Below, piece after piece: positions 26,085-34,961 of a DNA stretch of 64,000 nt. The notes under the pieces are model-generated. The model was not told the DNA's origin. It did no database searches and saw nothing but the letters and a program-made list of their open reading frames with translations. A program made the position numbers and the translations under genes. The DNA comes from Gammaproteobacteria bacterium (GTDB taxonomy: Bacteria; Pseudomonadota; Gammaproteobacteria; Steroidobacterales; GCA-2729495), in contig CP129466.1 of the NCBI GenBank assembly GCA_030583605.1, forward strand, positions 2,859,001 through 2,923,000, given 5' to 3'. Position 1 is the stretch's first letter, and each line of letters starts with the position of its first letter.

Positions 26085-27644
26085 ATGGCACCGCAGCCTG
26101 TCGCATTCCTCCTGCGCGCGATGCTCGTGCTGGCTCTGTGCGCAGGACCCGCCCATGCGGCCGCAGATTCCGTCGTCACCACCAGCGCCGGCGCCGTGCG
26201 CGGTGCGGCGCGCGACGGCATCGTCGTATTCAGGGGCATCCCCTACGCCGCCCCGCCCGTCGGTCCATTGCGCTGGCGGCCGCCGCAGCCGCCCGCGGCC
26301 TGGGCCGGCGTGCGCGACGCCACGCGCTTCGGCCCGATCTGTCCGCAGCTCGTGCGGCCCGGGGCGAGCGACTCGCCGCAGAGCGAAGACTGCCTCACGC
26401 TCAACATCTACGCCCCAGTGGAAACTCCCGCGGGCGGCCTGCCGGTCATGGTGTGGATCCACGGCGGCGCATTCACGCAAGGCGCCGGCTCCTTGCCGGC
26501 GTACGACGGCGGCGCCTTCGCGGGCCAGGGCGTGGTGCTCGTCACCCTCAACTACCGTCTCGACCGACTCGGTCGCTTCGGCCACCCGGCGCTCACCCGC
26601 GCACAGGCCGGCGAAGGCCTCGCCAACTACGGGCTGATGGACCAGGCGCGGGCGCTCGAATGGGTCCGCGACCACATCGCCGCCTTCGGCGGTGACCCGC
26701 AGCGGGTGACGATCTTCGGCCATTCCGCCGGCGGCGTGTCGGTGAACTACCTGATGACCGTGCCCGCCGCGAAGGGCCTGTTCCAGCGCGCCATCGCACA
26801 AAGCGGCGGCGTCAGCATCGAGGTCACGCAACGGCTACGCGAGCCCGCCGGCCGCTTCCCCGCCCTCGAGCAGGACGGCCTCGAGTTCGCGGCGAGCTTC
26901 GGCATCGCCGACGACGAGCGCGCGCCCGGGCGGCTGCGCGCACTCGACGTCGCGCAGGTCCTCGCCTTCAGGCACGAGAACAATTCCACCAACCCCGTCG
27001 TCGACGGCCGGTTCGTGCAGGAGGATGTCGGGCGGGTTTTTCGCGACGGGCGGCAGCACGCGGTGCCCTACCTCGCCGGCATCGACAGCTGGGAGGCAAG
27101 CCTCATCCGGCCGCTGAACCTGCCGCTGCAGGCGGTGCTGCTCGGAGTGCCGCAGGCCCGGGTCCGCGAGGTCTACGGGCCACTCGATGATCGCGCGCTG
27201 ACGGAAGCCTATTTCTCTGACGTGCTGTTCCTCGCGCCCGCCTGGACCCTGGCTGGAGACATGGCCGCAGCGAATACGCCGGCCTGGCTCTACTACTACG
27301 CCTACGTCGATGAGGCCCGGCGCGGCAAGGTTCCCGGCGCCGCACACGGCGACGAGGTGAGCCACCTGTTCCAGCAACCCCGACGCCCCGACGACGTGCT
27401 GAGCGCCCACGACCTCGAGGTCTCGGCGCCGCTGCGCCGCTACTGGGTGAACTTCGCCCGCAGCGGCGACCCGAACGGCGCAGATCTGCCACAGTGGCCG
27501 CCGTTCCGCCGCGAGGCACCCGCCATCATGGAATTCGGTGAGCGCCCGGTGCTGCGCACCACGCTGTTTCCCGAACGGGTAAAGTTTCACCAGGAATTAA
27601 TCCGGTCCCGGACACCGCTGCAGGCGCCGCCGGCCGGACGCTGA
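26085..27644 (+). CDS. Type B carboxylesterase, exported
   Basis: A 519-residue alpha/beta hydrolase with a signal peptide (LVLALCAGPAHAAADS). Type B features are GIPYAAPPVGPLRWRPPQ, the SEDCLTLNIYAP block, and the oxyanion segment VWIHGGAFTQGAGS. The nucleophile elbow reads FGHSAGG with Ser214; most family members have GESAGG, so His replaces Glu beside the serine. The catalytic His is probably His421 (AAHGDEV). It would hydrolyse ester bonds in the periplasm, perhaps freeing the acid or alcohol handled by the adjacent oxygenases and amine oxidase. ATG 26085 is chosen for its signal peptide. Confidence 0.88.
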   Translation: MAPQPVAFLLRAMLVLALCAGPAHAAADSVVTTSAGAVRGAARDGIVVFRGIPYAAPPVGPLRWRPPQPPAAWAGVRDATRFGPICPQLVRPGASDSPQSEDCLTLNIYAPVETPAGGLPVMVWIHGGAFTQGAGSLPAYDGGAFAGQGVVLVTLNYRLDRLGRFGHPALTRAQAGEGLANYGLMDQARALEWVRDHIAAFGGDPQRVTIFGHSAGGVSVNYLMTVPAAKGLFQRAIAQSGGVSIEVTQRLREPAGRFPALEQDGLEFAASFGIADDERAPGRLRALDVAQVLAFRHENNSTNPVVDGRFVQEDVGRVFRDGRQHAVPYLAGIDSWEASLIRPLNLPLQAVLLGVPQARVREVYGPLDDRALTEAYFSDVLFLAPAWTLAGDMAAANTPAWLYYYAYVDEARRGKVPGAAHGDEVSHLFQQPRRPDDVLSAHDLEVSAPLRRYWVNFARSGDPNGADLPQWPPFRREAPAIMEFGERPVLRTTLFPERVKFHQELIRSRTPLQAPPAGR

Positions 27645-27727
27645 GCGCGACCGCAGCCTGCCTCCACCGTGGGCCGGCGTTATACTGCGCCCGCGCACGC
27701 ACTCGCTGATTTGCAGGGACTCCTTCC

Positions 27728-29185
27728 ATGACTCGCATTGGCTCTCGTCCTCTCGACCGCCGCACACTGCTCACGGCCGCCGGAGCGGCGGCGGCGGTGG
27801 CGGCCACGCCCCGGTTGCTGCGCGCGCAGACCCGGAGCACGGTCCTGGTGGTCGGCGCCGGTTTGTCGGGCCTCGCTGCTGCTCTCGCTTTGCAGGATGC
27901 TGGCGTGGACGTGCGCGTCATCGAGGGCCGCGAGCGTGTCGGTGGCCGGGTGCTGTCCCATCGCAACATTCCCGGCAATCCGGAGTCGGGCGGCACGGGT
28001 TTCGGGCCAGGCTACGCGCGCCTGTTGAGCGCCGCGAACACTCATGGCGTCGAACTGCTGGACCTTGCGCCGGTCATCCCCTTCATCTTCCGGCGTGAAC
28101 TGTTCCTTGGTGGCGAGAGAATCGCCGCGGATAGCTGGCCCACCCACCCGAAGAACCCCTTCCCCGAGCCGCTGAAGAAACTGATGCCATGGGCCTTCCT
28201 CGGTGCCACGGCCGGGCCCAAGAACCCGCTCCAGACCAACGAAGCCTGGGTCGATCCCGCGCACGCAGCACTCGATCTACCGCTCGGCGACTGGCTGCGC
28301 AGCATCGGCTGGTCCGACGAGGCCATCCACGTCGCCTACGACATCAATCCGGGCTGGGGCGACTCCGCGGCCGGCGTCTCGACGCTGATGGTGCTGGCCG
28401 CCCTGAAGTTCCAGCAGTCACAACAGGCGTTCTCCAAGGGTAACCGCGCCGCCTACGTGGCGCGTGGCGGCAACCAGTCGATCCCGGAGGCGATGGCCGG
28501 GGCGCTGAAGCACCCGGTGGAGTTCAAGCGTCGCGTGGTCGCCATCCGTTCTGACAAGGACGGCGCCGAGGTGCGCTGCGCCGACGGCAGCCGCTACCGC
28601 GCCGACCACGTGGTGTGCTCGATTCCCACGGCGGTGCTGCGCAATGTCGCCATCGAGCCGGCACTCACCGGCGTGCAGGCACGCGCTGTGCGCGAGCTCG
28701 GCGTACAGGCCATCAGCCTCATGCACATCGTGCCGAAAAAGCCGTTCTGGGAGCAGGATGGTCTCGCGCCCGGATTCGTCTCCGACGGCCTCGTCAACAT
28801 GATGGTGCCCGAACACAAGGGCTCGCGGCCGGAGGAAGTGACCAGCCTCGCGGTGTGGCTGCGCGGCAAGAACGTCCGCAAGCTCGACACGATGAGCGAG
28901 AAAGCGGCGATCGGCGCCATCCTGCGGGAAATCGAAACGCTGCGGCCCGCGGCACGCGGACAACTCGAGGTGCTCGCTTATCACTCCTGGATGCAGGATC
29001 CGTTCTCGCTCGGCGACTGGGCGGTGTGGGAGCCCGGGCAGGTCAGCGCGTTTGCGACCGAAGTCGGCAAGGCCCACGGCCGGATCCAGTTCTGCGGCGA
29101 GCACACCGCGATCTCCAATCGCGGCATGGAAGGCGCGATGGAGTCCGGCGAACGCGCCGCGCTGGACATCCTGCGGCAGAGCTGA
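27728..29185 (+). CDS. Flavin-containing monoamine oxidase-family oxidoreductase
   Basis: A 485-residue FAD enzyme. A twin-arginine-like leader (LDRRTLLTAAGAAAAVAA) precedes the dinucleotide motif VLVVGAGLSGLAAALAL and ERVGGRVLSH. The C-terminal FAD segment is IQFCGEHTAISNRGMEGAMESG, typical of amine oxidases. It oxidises C-N or C-C bonds with oxygen; the substrate is not readable. It follows the esterase by 83 bases and overlaps no other gene; TATACT at 27681 could be a -10 element of its own promoter. Export by Tat as a folded flavoprotein is likely. Confidence 0.85.
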   Translation: MTRIGSRPLDRRTLLTAAGAAAAVAATPRLLRAQTRSTVLVVGAGLSGLAAALALQDAGVDVRVIEGRERVGGRVLSHRNIPGNPESGGTGFGPGYARLLSAANTHGVELLDLAPVIPFIFRRELFLGGERIAADSWPTHPKNPFPEPLKKLMPWAFLGATAGPKNPLQTNEAWVDPAHAALDLPLGDWLRSIGWSDEAIHVAYDINPGWGDSAAGVSTLMVLAALKFQQSQQAFSKGNRAAYVARGGNQSIPEAMAGALKHPVEFKRRVVAIRSDKDGAEVRCADGSRYRADHVVCSIPTAVLRNVAIEPALTGVQARAVRELGVQAISLMHIVPKKPFWEQDGLAPGFVSDGLVNMMVPEHKGSRPEEVTSLAVWLRGKNVRKLDTMSEKAAIGAILREIETLRPAARGQLEVLAYHSWMQDPFSLGDWAVWEPGQVSAFATEVGKAHGRIQFCGEHTAISNRGMEGAMESGERAALDILRQS

Positions 29186-29195
29186 GGCGCAGGCC

Positions 29196-30437
29196 ATGCC
29201 CACCCTCATCAAGCCGTTGCGCGGACTGCGGCCGGCGCCCGGCCGCGCCGCCGAAGTCATCGCGCCGCCCTACGACGTGCTGAGCTCTGCGGAGGCGCGC
29301 GAGCGCGCCCGCGGGCGGCCGGAGTCCTTCCTGCACATCTCCAAGGCCGAGATCGACCTGCCGGCCGACCTCGACCCGCACGACCCGCGGGTGTATGCGC
29401 AGGCCGCAACGACCTTCGGCCACATGATCGACCGGGGTGTGCTGATTCGCGACGCGGCGCCCGGCTACTACGTGTATCGGCTGCAGATGGGCGGGCACCG
29501 GCAGACCGGCATCGTCTGCACCGGCAGCGTCGCCGCCTACGATGACAACCGCATCCGCAAGCACGAGTTCACCCGGCCCGACAAGGAAGACGACCGCGTC
29601 CGCCAGATCCTGGCCTTGCGGGCCCAGACGGGCCCGGTGCTGCTCGCCTACCGGAGCCATGACACGGTGCGCGGGTTGCTCGACGGCGTGGCCCGGGGGC
29701 AACCCCTCTGCGACGTCACCGCCGATGACGGCATCGTGCACACGCTGTGGCAGGCGGGCGACCCGGAGGTCATCGCCGCACTGACGCGCGAGTTCGATGA
29801 CATGAACGCGCTCTACATTGCCGACGGGCATCACCGTTCGGCAGCGGCGGCGCGGGTTGCGGCCATGCTGCGCGAGAACGCACCGCAGCCGACCGGCGAG
29901 GAAGCGCACGAGTATTTCCTCTGCGTCGCGTTTCCTCACGACGAGATGCGCATCCTCGATTACAACCGGGTCGTGAAGGACCTGGCTGGCCTGTCGCCGC
30001 AGGGGTTTCTCGCCCGTGTCGGCGAGCGCTTCGCCATCGAAGAGGCAGGCGGGCAGGCCCAGCCACGCAACCCGGGCGAGTTCGGGATGTTCATGCAGGG
30101 GCGCTGGCGCCGGTTGTCGATCCGGCCACAGCTGGTTCCGTCCGACCCGGTCGGACGCCTCGACGTGAGCCTGCTGCAGGAACACCTGCTCGGCCCGCTG
30201 CTCGCGATCTCGGACCCCCGCACCGACAAGCGCATCGATTTCGTCGGCGGGATGCGCGGGCTGGGGGAACTCGAAAAGCGCGTCGCGAGCGGCGAGATGG
30301 CCGTGGCCTTCGCGCTGTATCCCACGCGCATGGACGCGCTCATGGCGGTTGCCGACGCCAATCGCGTGATGCCGCCGAAGTCTACCTGGTTCGAGCCCAA
30401 GCTCGCCGACGGCATGGTCTCGCACCTGCTCGACTAG
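29196..30437 (+). CDS. DUF1015-family protein (SerK-like kinase superfamily)
   Basis: A 413-residue cytoplasmic protein of DUF1015. Family landmarks are the N-terminal IKPLRGLRPAPGRAAEV and APPYDVLS, and the central ADGHHRSAAAARV. Members are related to archaeal free-serine kinase (SerK), so phosphotransfer is possible but not established. ATG 29196 lies 10 bases after the amine oxidase stop, and no other start fits the family N-terminus. It is probably co-transcribed with that gene. Confidence 0.85.
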   Translation: MPTLIKPLRGLRPAPGRAAEVIAPPYDVLSSAEARERARGRPESFLHISKAEIDLPADLDPHDPRVYAQAATTFGHMIDRGVLIRDAAPGYYVYRLQMGGHRQTGIVCTGSVAAYDDNRIRKHEFTRPDKEDDRVRQILALRAQTGPVLLAYRSHDTVRGLLDGVARGQPLCDVTADDGIVHTLWQAGDPEVIAALTREFDDMNALYIADGHHRSAAAARVAAMLRENAPQPTGEEAHEYFLCVAFPHDEMRILDYNRVVKDLAGLSPQGFLARVGERFAIEEAGGQAQPRNPGEFGMFMQGRWRRLSIRPQLVPSDPVGRLDVSLLQEHLLGPLLAISDPRTDKRIDFVGGMRGLGELEKRVASGEMAVAFALYPTRMDALMAVADANRVMPPKSTWFEPKLADGMVSHLLD

Positions 30438-30445
30438 GCGCGGGG

Positions 30446-30886
30446 TCAGACCGGGCCGTGCACCGGCGTCCACCCCTGCTGGCGGCGGGCGCGGCGTTGT
30501 TCCAGTGATTCATTGCGGTGACTGAGCGTGCGCGCGGCCGGCATTCCGCGCGGGCGTTCCCGCAGCGTGTTCACATTGATTGCCGCCACGGCGCCGGAGC
30601 CGGTCATCATGACGGCGCCGATGTACATGCCGCACTCGCGACAGAGCAGGAAATCGGTGGTGCGAAACGAGAACCGGTAACGGCGCAACCGGTCGGGCTG
30701 CACGTAGCGGAAATGCACCGCCCCGCCGGGATCGGACACGGTCACGGCACCGTGCCCGCGGCAGAACGAGCATTGACAGGCACGCGGTTCCCAGCGCCGC
30801 GGCGCGAGTCGTGTCTCGTAGGTGAACTCGAGCGCCCCGCAGTGGCAGGAACCCTCGAACGACTTCGGCTGCGGTTGTCCACCCAT
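30446..30886 (-). CDS. GFA-family (CENP-V/Gfa) zinc protein
   Basis: A 146-residue protein of the Gfa/CENP-V fold, originally named for glutathione-dependent formaldehyde activation, although that activity is doubtful for most members. Zinc-binding cysteines appear as GSCHCGALEF, CQCSFCRGHG and CRECG. Many homologues are of unknown function. It follows the minus-strand hypothetical gene by five bases and so is probably its operon partner. Confidence 0.82.
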   Translation of the reverse strand: MGGQPQPKSFEGSCHCGALEFTYETRLAPRRWEPRACQCSFCRGHGAVTVSDPGGAVHFRYVQPDRLRRYRFSFRTTDFLLCRECGMYIGAVMMTGSGAVAAINVNTLRERPRGMPAARTLSHRNESLEQRRARRQQGWTPVHGPV

Positions 30887-30891
30887 GCCTG

Positions 30892-31797
30892 CTACTCCGT
30901 TGATGGCGCCGCGGGATCCAGGCCGTCACGATCCTGCCTCTTCGCGGGCGGCAACCCCGAAACGCTGGCCTCGTCGGGACCGGGCGCCAGGAACTCGGTC
31001 TGCGCATAGCCGGTGGGCTGGGCGAACACCGCAGCCGCGATGTCCCCGCGGCTGATGGCCGTCACCTCACGGGTGACGCGCTCGCGCTCGAGCGCCTCGG
31101 CGGCAACCTCCCGCTCGTGTACGCGCCGCTCGATGATGTGTCGCAGGAAAAAGCCGCGTTCGTACATCTGCGCCACCGCGTCGCGGATCTCGCGCCGCGC
31201 GACCCCTGCACCGCCGTCCTCGGCCACGCGCAACTCCCGCCAGGGCGCGAGCGCCGTCTCTTCGCCGGGTAGCGCCGCAGCCCAGAACTCGTGCCGCTCC
31301 TCGGTGACGACCGCCGCGCCCGGGTGTTCCTCCGGCGGGAGTTCCTCGTAACTCAGCAGATAGACGTAGTGCCAGGTCGGCAGTCCGAGCAGCATCGGCC
31401 CCTGCTCGTCCATCTGTTGTTCCAGGCGTACACCATCGAAGCGGCGGGCCGCCGCCGTTTCCCCCGACGATGCCGGCACGGGATGCATGTCAGCGGCGAT
31501 GACCGGCGCAATCGTGGCGCGGGACGGATCGACGAGCATTGCATCGCCGTCGGCGATGAGCAGGAAGGCCCCCGGCGGCAAGAGGGCATCGGCGCTCTCC
31601 TCGAACACGGCCTTCAGCTGACCAGCCTGCGCGAACACGCGCCGTACCTGCCGGGCGGGTGGTGCCGCGCCGGCCTCGGTCAACTCTGTCTCGCTGAACA
31701 CAAGGCCGGCCGACGCCGGCCCGGCATCCGCCACCAGCGCAAGCGCCACGATGAAGAAGCGAATGGTCACGGGAGCCGTCGGCGGGAACCGCCGCAT
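30892..31797 (-). CDS. Exported hypothetical protein
   Basis: A 301-residue protein with a signal peptide (IRFFIVALALVADAGPASA). No domain is recognised. The mature region starts GLVFSETELTEAG and resembles proteins that read out a property of a bound ligand; the middle has LLIADGDAMLVDPSRA, and residues about 190-260 are acidic and basic helices (RREIRDAVAQMYERGFFLRH). The last 30 residues are low complexity. I start at MRRFPPTAP (31797) because the hydrophobic leader follows at once. Probably periplasmic. Confidence 0.6.
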   Translation of the reverse strand: MRRFPPTAPVTIRFFIVALALVADAGPASAGLVFSETELTEAGAAPPARQVRRVFAQAGQLKAVFEESADALLPPGAFLLIADGDAMLVDPSRATIAPVIAADMHPVPASSGETAAARRFDGVRLEQQMDEQGPMLLGLPTWHYVYLLSYEELPPEEHPGAAVVTEERHEFWAAALPGEETALAPWRELRVAEDGGAGVARREIRDAVAQMYERGFFLRHIIERRVHEREVAAEALERERVTREVTAISRGDIAAAVFAQPTGYAQTEFLAPGPDEASVSGLPPAKRQDRDGLDPAAPSTE

Positions 31798-32018
31798 GGT
31801 GATTGCCGGGAGAGCGCTCACACCTGATGCCTTCCCTTGTCCGGCCACAACGCCGCCATGGCCCCGCGGCTATTCTCCGCTTCGACGGGGCTGCCTGACA
31901 ATGGTTTTCAGGCGTTGCGGGCACATCGCATTGGCCGGAACGTGACGCATGCACGGTCGCATGCCGTAGTATCGTCGGGCGGTCCGGCGCAGGCATGGCC
32001 ATCGGGGAGCAACACCAC

Positions 32019-32471
32019 ATGATCAGCGGATTCCACCATGCAGCACTTTCCACGCCGGACCTCGACCGCTGCATCGAGTTCTACACCGGCGTCATCGGCT
32101 GCGAGGTGGCATGGACATTCGCCTGGCCGCAGGGAAGCCGCGCGGCTGACGAGGTGACGGGTCTCGCCGATTCGGCGGCACGCGCGGCCATGCTCAGGCT
32201 CGGGTCGAGTTTCCTCGAGGTGTTCGAGTTCAGCTCGCCGATTCCGCGTGCAGTGCATGCCGACCGGCCGGCCTGCGATCACGGCATCTCGCACATCTGC
32301 CTCGAGGTCGTGGACATCCACCAGGAGTACGAGCGGCTGCGCGCCGCAGGCATGCGCTTTCACTGCCCGCCGCAAAGCCAGGATACCGGCTGGGTGACGT
32401 ACGGGCGCGACTGCGACGGCAACATCGTCGAACTGCTGGAGTTCGCCGTCCCGGCGCACGACGTCGATTGA
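32019..32471 (+). CDS. VOC/glyoxalase-family protein
   Basis: A 150-residue single-domain vicinal-oxygen-chelate protein. Metal-ligand positions are visible: FHHAALSTPDLDR at the N-terminus, SFLEVFEF, ISHICLEVVD in the second half, and CDGNIVELLEF as the terminal Glu segment. Such proteins are lyases, isomerases or dioxygenases. ATG 32019 has GGGGAG eight bases upstream and is preferred over the in-frame ATG at 31995. The substrate is unknown. Confidence 0.8.
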   Translation: MISGFHHAALSTPDLDRCIEFYTGVIGCEVAWTFAWPQGSRAADEVTGLADSAARAAMLRLGSSFLEVFEFSSPIPRAVHADRPACDHGISHICLEVVDIHQEYERLRAAGMRFHCPPQSQDTGWVTYGRDCDGNIVELLEFAVPAHDVD

Positions 32472-32529
32472 GGCAGGCGCGCGTGCGCCGCGCTACCGGC
32501 GCCAGACGATGCACCGGGGCCGGTTCCCG

Positions 32530-32835
32530 TCAGGCGCGCTCGCGCGGCGTGCGGGCAAAGTCATGCCGGCACTGGGGACACTCCGGGCGCCGGAACAGCG
32601 GCCCGTAGAGCCCCGCATCGAGGGCGGCCTGCCAGAACCAGCGGCTGCGGCAAGCCGGGCATCGCACCATCAGGCATACGAAGGCGTAACCGGCGACGGC
32701 GAGCACGGTGCCCGCGGTCCAGGAGATGCCGGTCACCGTGGCCAGCGGGGCGAAACTGCCGATGAGCAAGGCCGCAGCGCCGAGGGCAAGCTTCCAGTTC
32801 TGGCCGGTCAGACCGATGACAGAGGACGTGGCCAT
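32530..32835 (-). CDS. Small membrane protein with C-terminal zinc ribbon
   Basis: A 101-residue protein with two predicted transmembrane helices (LALGAAALLIGSFAPLATV and TAGTVLAVAGYAFVCLMV), then CPACRSRWF and CPQC, a four-cysteine zinc-ribbon pattern. I recognise no family. The start is taken as ATG 32835. The C-terminal Cys pairs and membrane topology argue that this frame is real. Confidence 0.55.
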   Translation of the reverse strand: MATSSVIGLTGQNWKLALGAAALLIGSFAPLATVTGISWTAGTVLAVAGYAFVCLMVRCPACRSRWFWQAALDAGLYGPLFRRPECPQCRHDFARTPRERA

Positions 32836-32975
32836 GGCCGTGCGCTTCCTATGCGCGTAGTGAACCGCTGCAGATTCCCAGCTCGTCGCTGCGAATGCAA
32901 GGCCGGGGACCGGACCCAGGTCGCAATTCGCCCGCTGCGATGGAAATGCCGGCGTCCTGCTGGTCGCGGCCCGGC

Positions 32976-33356
32976 TCAGTCCCGGTTGATCCGGACCTCG
33001 ATGTTGCCGGGCGGACCGAAAACGGCCGCGGCCACCCAGCTCACCAGGCCCACGATGATCGCGCCCCAGAACGCATCCCAGAAACCGTGGATACTGAACC
33101 CTGGCAGCAGGCCGGCCACCAGGCCGAGCATGAGCCCGTTGATCACCAGCAGGAAGATGCCGAGCGTCACGATGGTCAGCGGCAGCGTCAGCAGCACGAG
33201 CACCGGGCGCACCAGCGCGTTGACGACGCCGAGCAGGATGGCGGCGAGGATCAGCCAGCCTGGCCCCGCGAACTCGAGTCCATCGACCATCTCGCTCGCG
33301 AGCCACAGCCCCAGCGAGGCAATCGCGGCGCGGAAGAAAAACCAGGTCATCGTCAT
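32976..33356 (-). CDS. Phage holin family 4 (YvlD-like) membrane protein
   Basis: A 126-residue integral membrane protein with four hydrophobic segments. LGVVNALVRPVLVLLTLPLT and ITIVTLGIF-like blocks are the hallmark of the family. Despite the name, these are usual chromosomal proteins of unknown role, not lysis holins. It lies 10 bases downstream of the yciH-type gene and so may share its transcript. Confidence 0.85.
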   Translation of the reverse strand: MTMTWFFFRAAIASLGLWLASEMVDGLEFAGPGWLILAAILLGVVNALVRPVLVLLTLPLTIVTLGIFLLVINGLMLGLVAGLLPGFSIHGFWDAFWGAIIVGLVSWVAAAVFGPPGNIEVRINRD

Positions 33357-33366
33357 GGTGGCGATG

Positions 33367-33738
33367 CTACGCCCCGGATCGCCTCACCGTCCAACCGCGC
33401 TTCGACAGCTCCGCCACCAGCACCTCGCGGTGCTCGCCCTGGATCTCGATGAGGCCGTCGCGCACCGTGCCGCCCGCACCACAGCGCTTTCGCAGTTGCG
33501 CAGCGAGGGCCTCGATCTCGGCGCCGGCGAGTGGCACGCCGCTGACCACGGTGACGCCCTTGCCCTTGCGGCCCTGGGTCTGGCGGCCGACGCGCACGAT
33601 ACCGTCGCCGGGCTTCGGCGCCGCCGCGCCACGCGCGCACGCACACTGCGCCAGCGGCCGGCCGCAGGCCGGGCAGGTCCGGCCATGGTCGGTCGAATAC
33701 ACGACGCCCCGAAATGTCGGCGTGCGGCGCGGCTTCAT
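33367..33738 (-). CDS. yciH: SUI1-domain protein YciH
   Basis: A 123-residue homologue of the archaeal and eukaryotic translation factor eIF1/SUI1. It has an N-terminal zinc-like CPACGRPLAQCAC and the SUI1 core with GRKGKGVTVVSG and GAGGTVRDGLIEIQGEHRE. In E. coli YciH is dispensable and may influence initiation fidelity under stress. The length and order match the family. Start at ATG 33738. Confidence 0.9.
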   Translation of the reverse strand: MKPRRTPTFRGVVYSTDHGRTCPACGRPLAQCACARGAAAPKPGDGIVRVGRQTQGRKGKGVTVVSGVPLAGAEIEALAAQLRKRCGAGGTVRDGLIEIQGEHREVLVAELSKRGWTVRRSGA

Positions 33739-33955
33739 CGCCGCCGGCCGTTCAGCCCACGCACCTGATGGTCTTGCGCCTCAGCCATCCCGATACCTGC
33801 TCACGATCTGCGAACACCAACCGCCAGCGTCAGTGCCCGGTGGATTTTGCCGCAATAATGGCGAGCGGTTCGCAAGCTTATGTCTGCTGCCCATGGCGGC
33901 GATCCCGCCCGGCGCCTATTCTCGCCCTTGTTGTCGGTGCATTCGGGTGACGCTC
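33739..33955. other. Intergenic, no gene seen
   Basis: This 217-base stretch between divergent yciH and the small 77-residue gene shows no convincing coding sequence, repeat or clear promoter. Confidence 0.5.
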
Positions 33956-34189
33956 ATGGACGCGGGTCTCGCCTCGATTTCTTCCAGCCTCTCTGGCCTG
34001 CGCCGCAGCCTCGACGGGCTGCGTCGCGATGCCCAGACCGTCGCACACGCGGTGGTAGACGGCTCGACCGCCGATCTCACCGCGGCCATGGTGCGCAACG
34101 TCGAGCAGCGGCAGGCGGCCGAGGCCAATGCCGCCGCCGCACGGCGGGTGAGCGATACGCTCGGCTCGACGATCGATATCCTCGTTTAA
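33956..34189 (+). CDS. 77-residue flagellar-rod-like helical protein
   Basis: A short all-helical protein: an N-terminal serine-rich stretch (LASISSSLSGLRRSLDGL), a central VAHAVVDGSTADL, and the tail MVRNVEQRQAAEANAAAARR ending GSTIDILV. It is like a shrunken flagellar rod/hook protein, whose terminal coiled segments read similarly. No flagellar genes are present in the window. Many proteobacteria carry such orphan mini-proteins. The start is ATG 33956. The repeat copy at 34194 begins four bases after its stop. Confidence 0.5.
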   Translation: MDAGLASISSSLSGLRRSLDGLRRDAQTVAHAVVDGSTADLTAAMVRNVEQRQAAEANAAAARRVSDTLGSTIDILV

Positions 34190-34193
34190 TAAC

Positions 34194-34221
34194 GGTGCCG
34201 GGTTTGGCTTGTTGGCTTATT
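34194..34221 (+). repeat. GGTGCCGGGTTTGGCTT repeat, copy a
   Basis: Core GGTGCCGGGTTTGGCTTGTT plus GGCTTATT, built from octamers TTGGCTTR. A partner end with reverse orientation, ACCCGGCACC, lies at 34291-34300. Confidence 0.85.
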
Positions 34222-34290
34222 GTGCCGGCTTATGGTGCGGAGCATAGTTTTAGAAGTTTTCGTGCTTGCCCAACAACTTCGAAACCTTCG

Positions 34291-34300
34291 ACCCGGCACC
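34291..34300 (-). repeat. Degenerate right-hand end paired with copy a
   Basis: ACCCGGCACC, preceded by CTTCGAAACCTTCG; a similar arrangement is at 51886-51909 (CTGCGAGAACTGCG then ACCCGGCACC). It makes a 107-base element with copy a. Confidence 0.5.
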
Positions 34301-34309
34301 GTCTTCCCT

Positions 34310-34618
34310 TCAGCGGACCGCCGACCGATCGGCACCTCGGCGGTTAGGATAACGCCGGATAGCGAGCCCCTTTATCCGCTTGCGCGCCTGCGCCAGGTCG
34401 TAGGCCATCTGCAGCGCGAGCCAGGTCTCGGCACTTCCCCCAAACGCCTTGTCGAGCCGGATCGCCATGTCAGCCGATATGGCAGCCTTGCCATTGACGA
34501 CGTTATTCAGCGCCTGCCGGGTAATACCCAGTACTCTGGCGGCCTCGGTAACCGTCAGTCCGAGTGGTTCCAGGCAGTCGTGACGAACCGATAGGCCCGG
34601 GTGTGGCGGTTCTTTCAT
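34310..34618 (-). CDS. higA: HigA-family antitoxin (XRE DNA-binding)
   Basis: A 102-residue antitoxin with an HTH domain: LTVTEAARVLGITRQALNNVV and NGKAAISADMAIRLDKAFGG, typical of HigA. The N-terminus starts MKEPPHPGL. It is the second gene of the operon, 25 bases after the HigB-like toxin, the usual HigB-HigA order. It should neutralise the toxin and repress the operon through the palindrome at 34962. Start at ATG 34618; further upstream codons in frame lack HigA homology. Confidence 0.9.
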   Translation of the reverse strand: MKEPPHPGLSVRHDCLEPLGLTVTEAARVLGITRQALNNVVNGKAAISADMAIRLDKAFGGSAETWLALQMAYDLAQARKRIKGLAIRRYPNRRGADRSAVR

Positions 34619-34643
34619 AGTCACCAGACTTCTTCCTTGGATA

Positions 34644-34922
34644 TCAGTGGTAATCAACCAAGTCCACGTCCCACGCATCGCCCTCGTGAAACCGGAAGAC
34701 GAGCCGCCAGTTCGCCGATACCCAGACAGACCAGAAGCCCGTCAGGTCTCCCTTCAGCGGATGCAGCCGCCACCCCGGTAAGTTCATGTGTTCGACGGAC
34801 TGCGCCACGTCGAGCCGCGCGAGAATCCGTGAAACCTTCGGCAGAAGGGCGGGCGTAACGCCCTTCGCGCTGTCGTGCTCATAAAGGCGGGCGAGACCCT
34901 TGTGCCGAAAGCTGCGAACCAA
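34644..34922 (-). CDS. higB: HigB-family toxin (RelE-type ribosome-dependent RNase)
   Basis: A 92-residue RelE-superfamily toxin that cleaves mRNA on the ribosome. The family pattern is clear: VRSFRHKGLARLYEHDSAKG, MNLPGWRLHPLKGDLTGFWS, and WVSANWRLVFRF. TTG 34922 gives the standard length; a TTG 15 codons earlier sits inside the palindrome and so is unlikely. It lies in the accessory region between inward-facing repeat copies a and b. Confidence 0.88.
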   Translation of the reverse strand: MVRSFRHKGLARLYEHDSAKGVTPALLPKVSRILARLDVAQSVEHMNLPGWRLHPLKGDLTGFWSVWVSANWRLVFRFHEGDAWDVDLVDYH

Positions 34923-34961
34923 GGGAGGGTCTTCCCGGTAACTTCGGGTGGGAAAATACGA

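Noticed and set aside
32976..33356. Prophage, because of the holin-family name
   Set aside because: This family is chromosomal and common; no phage structural or lysis genes are near.
33956..34189. Flagellar gene
   Set aside because: Only a weak resemblance to rod-protein ends; no other flagellar genes are in the window.
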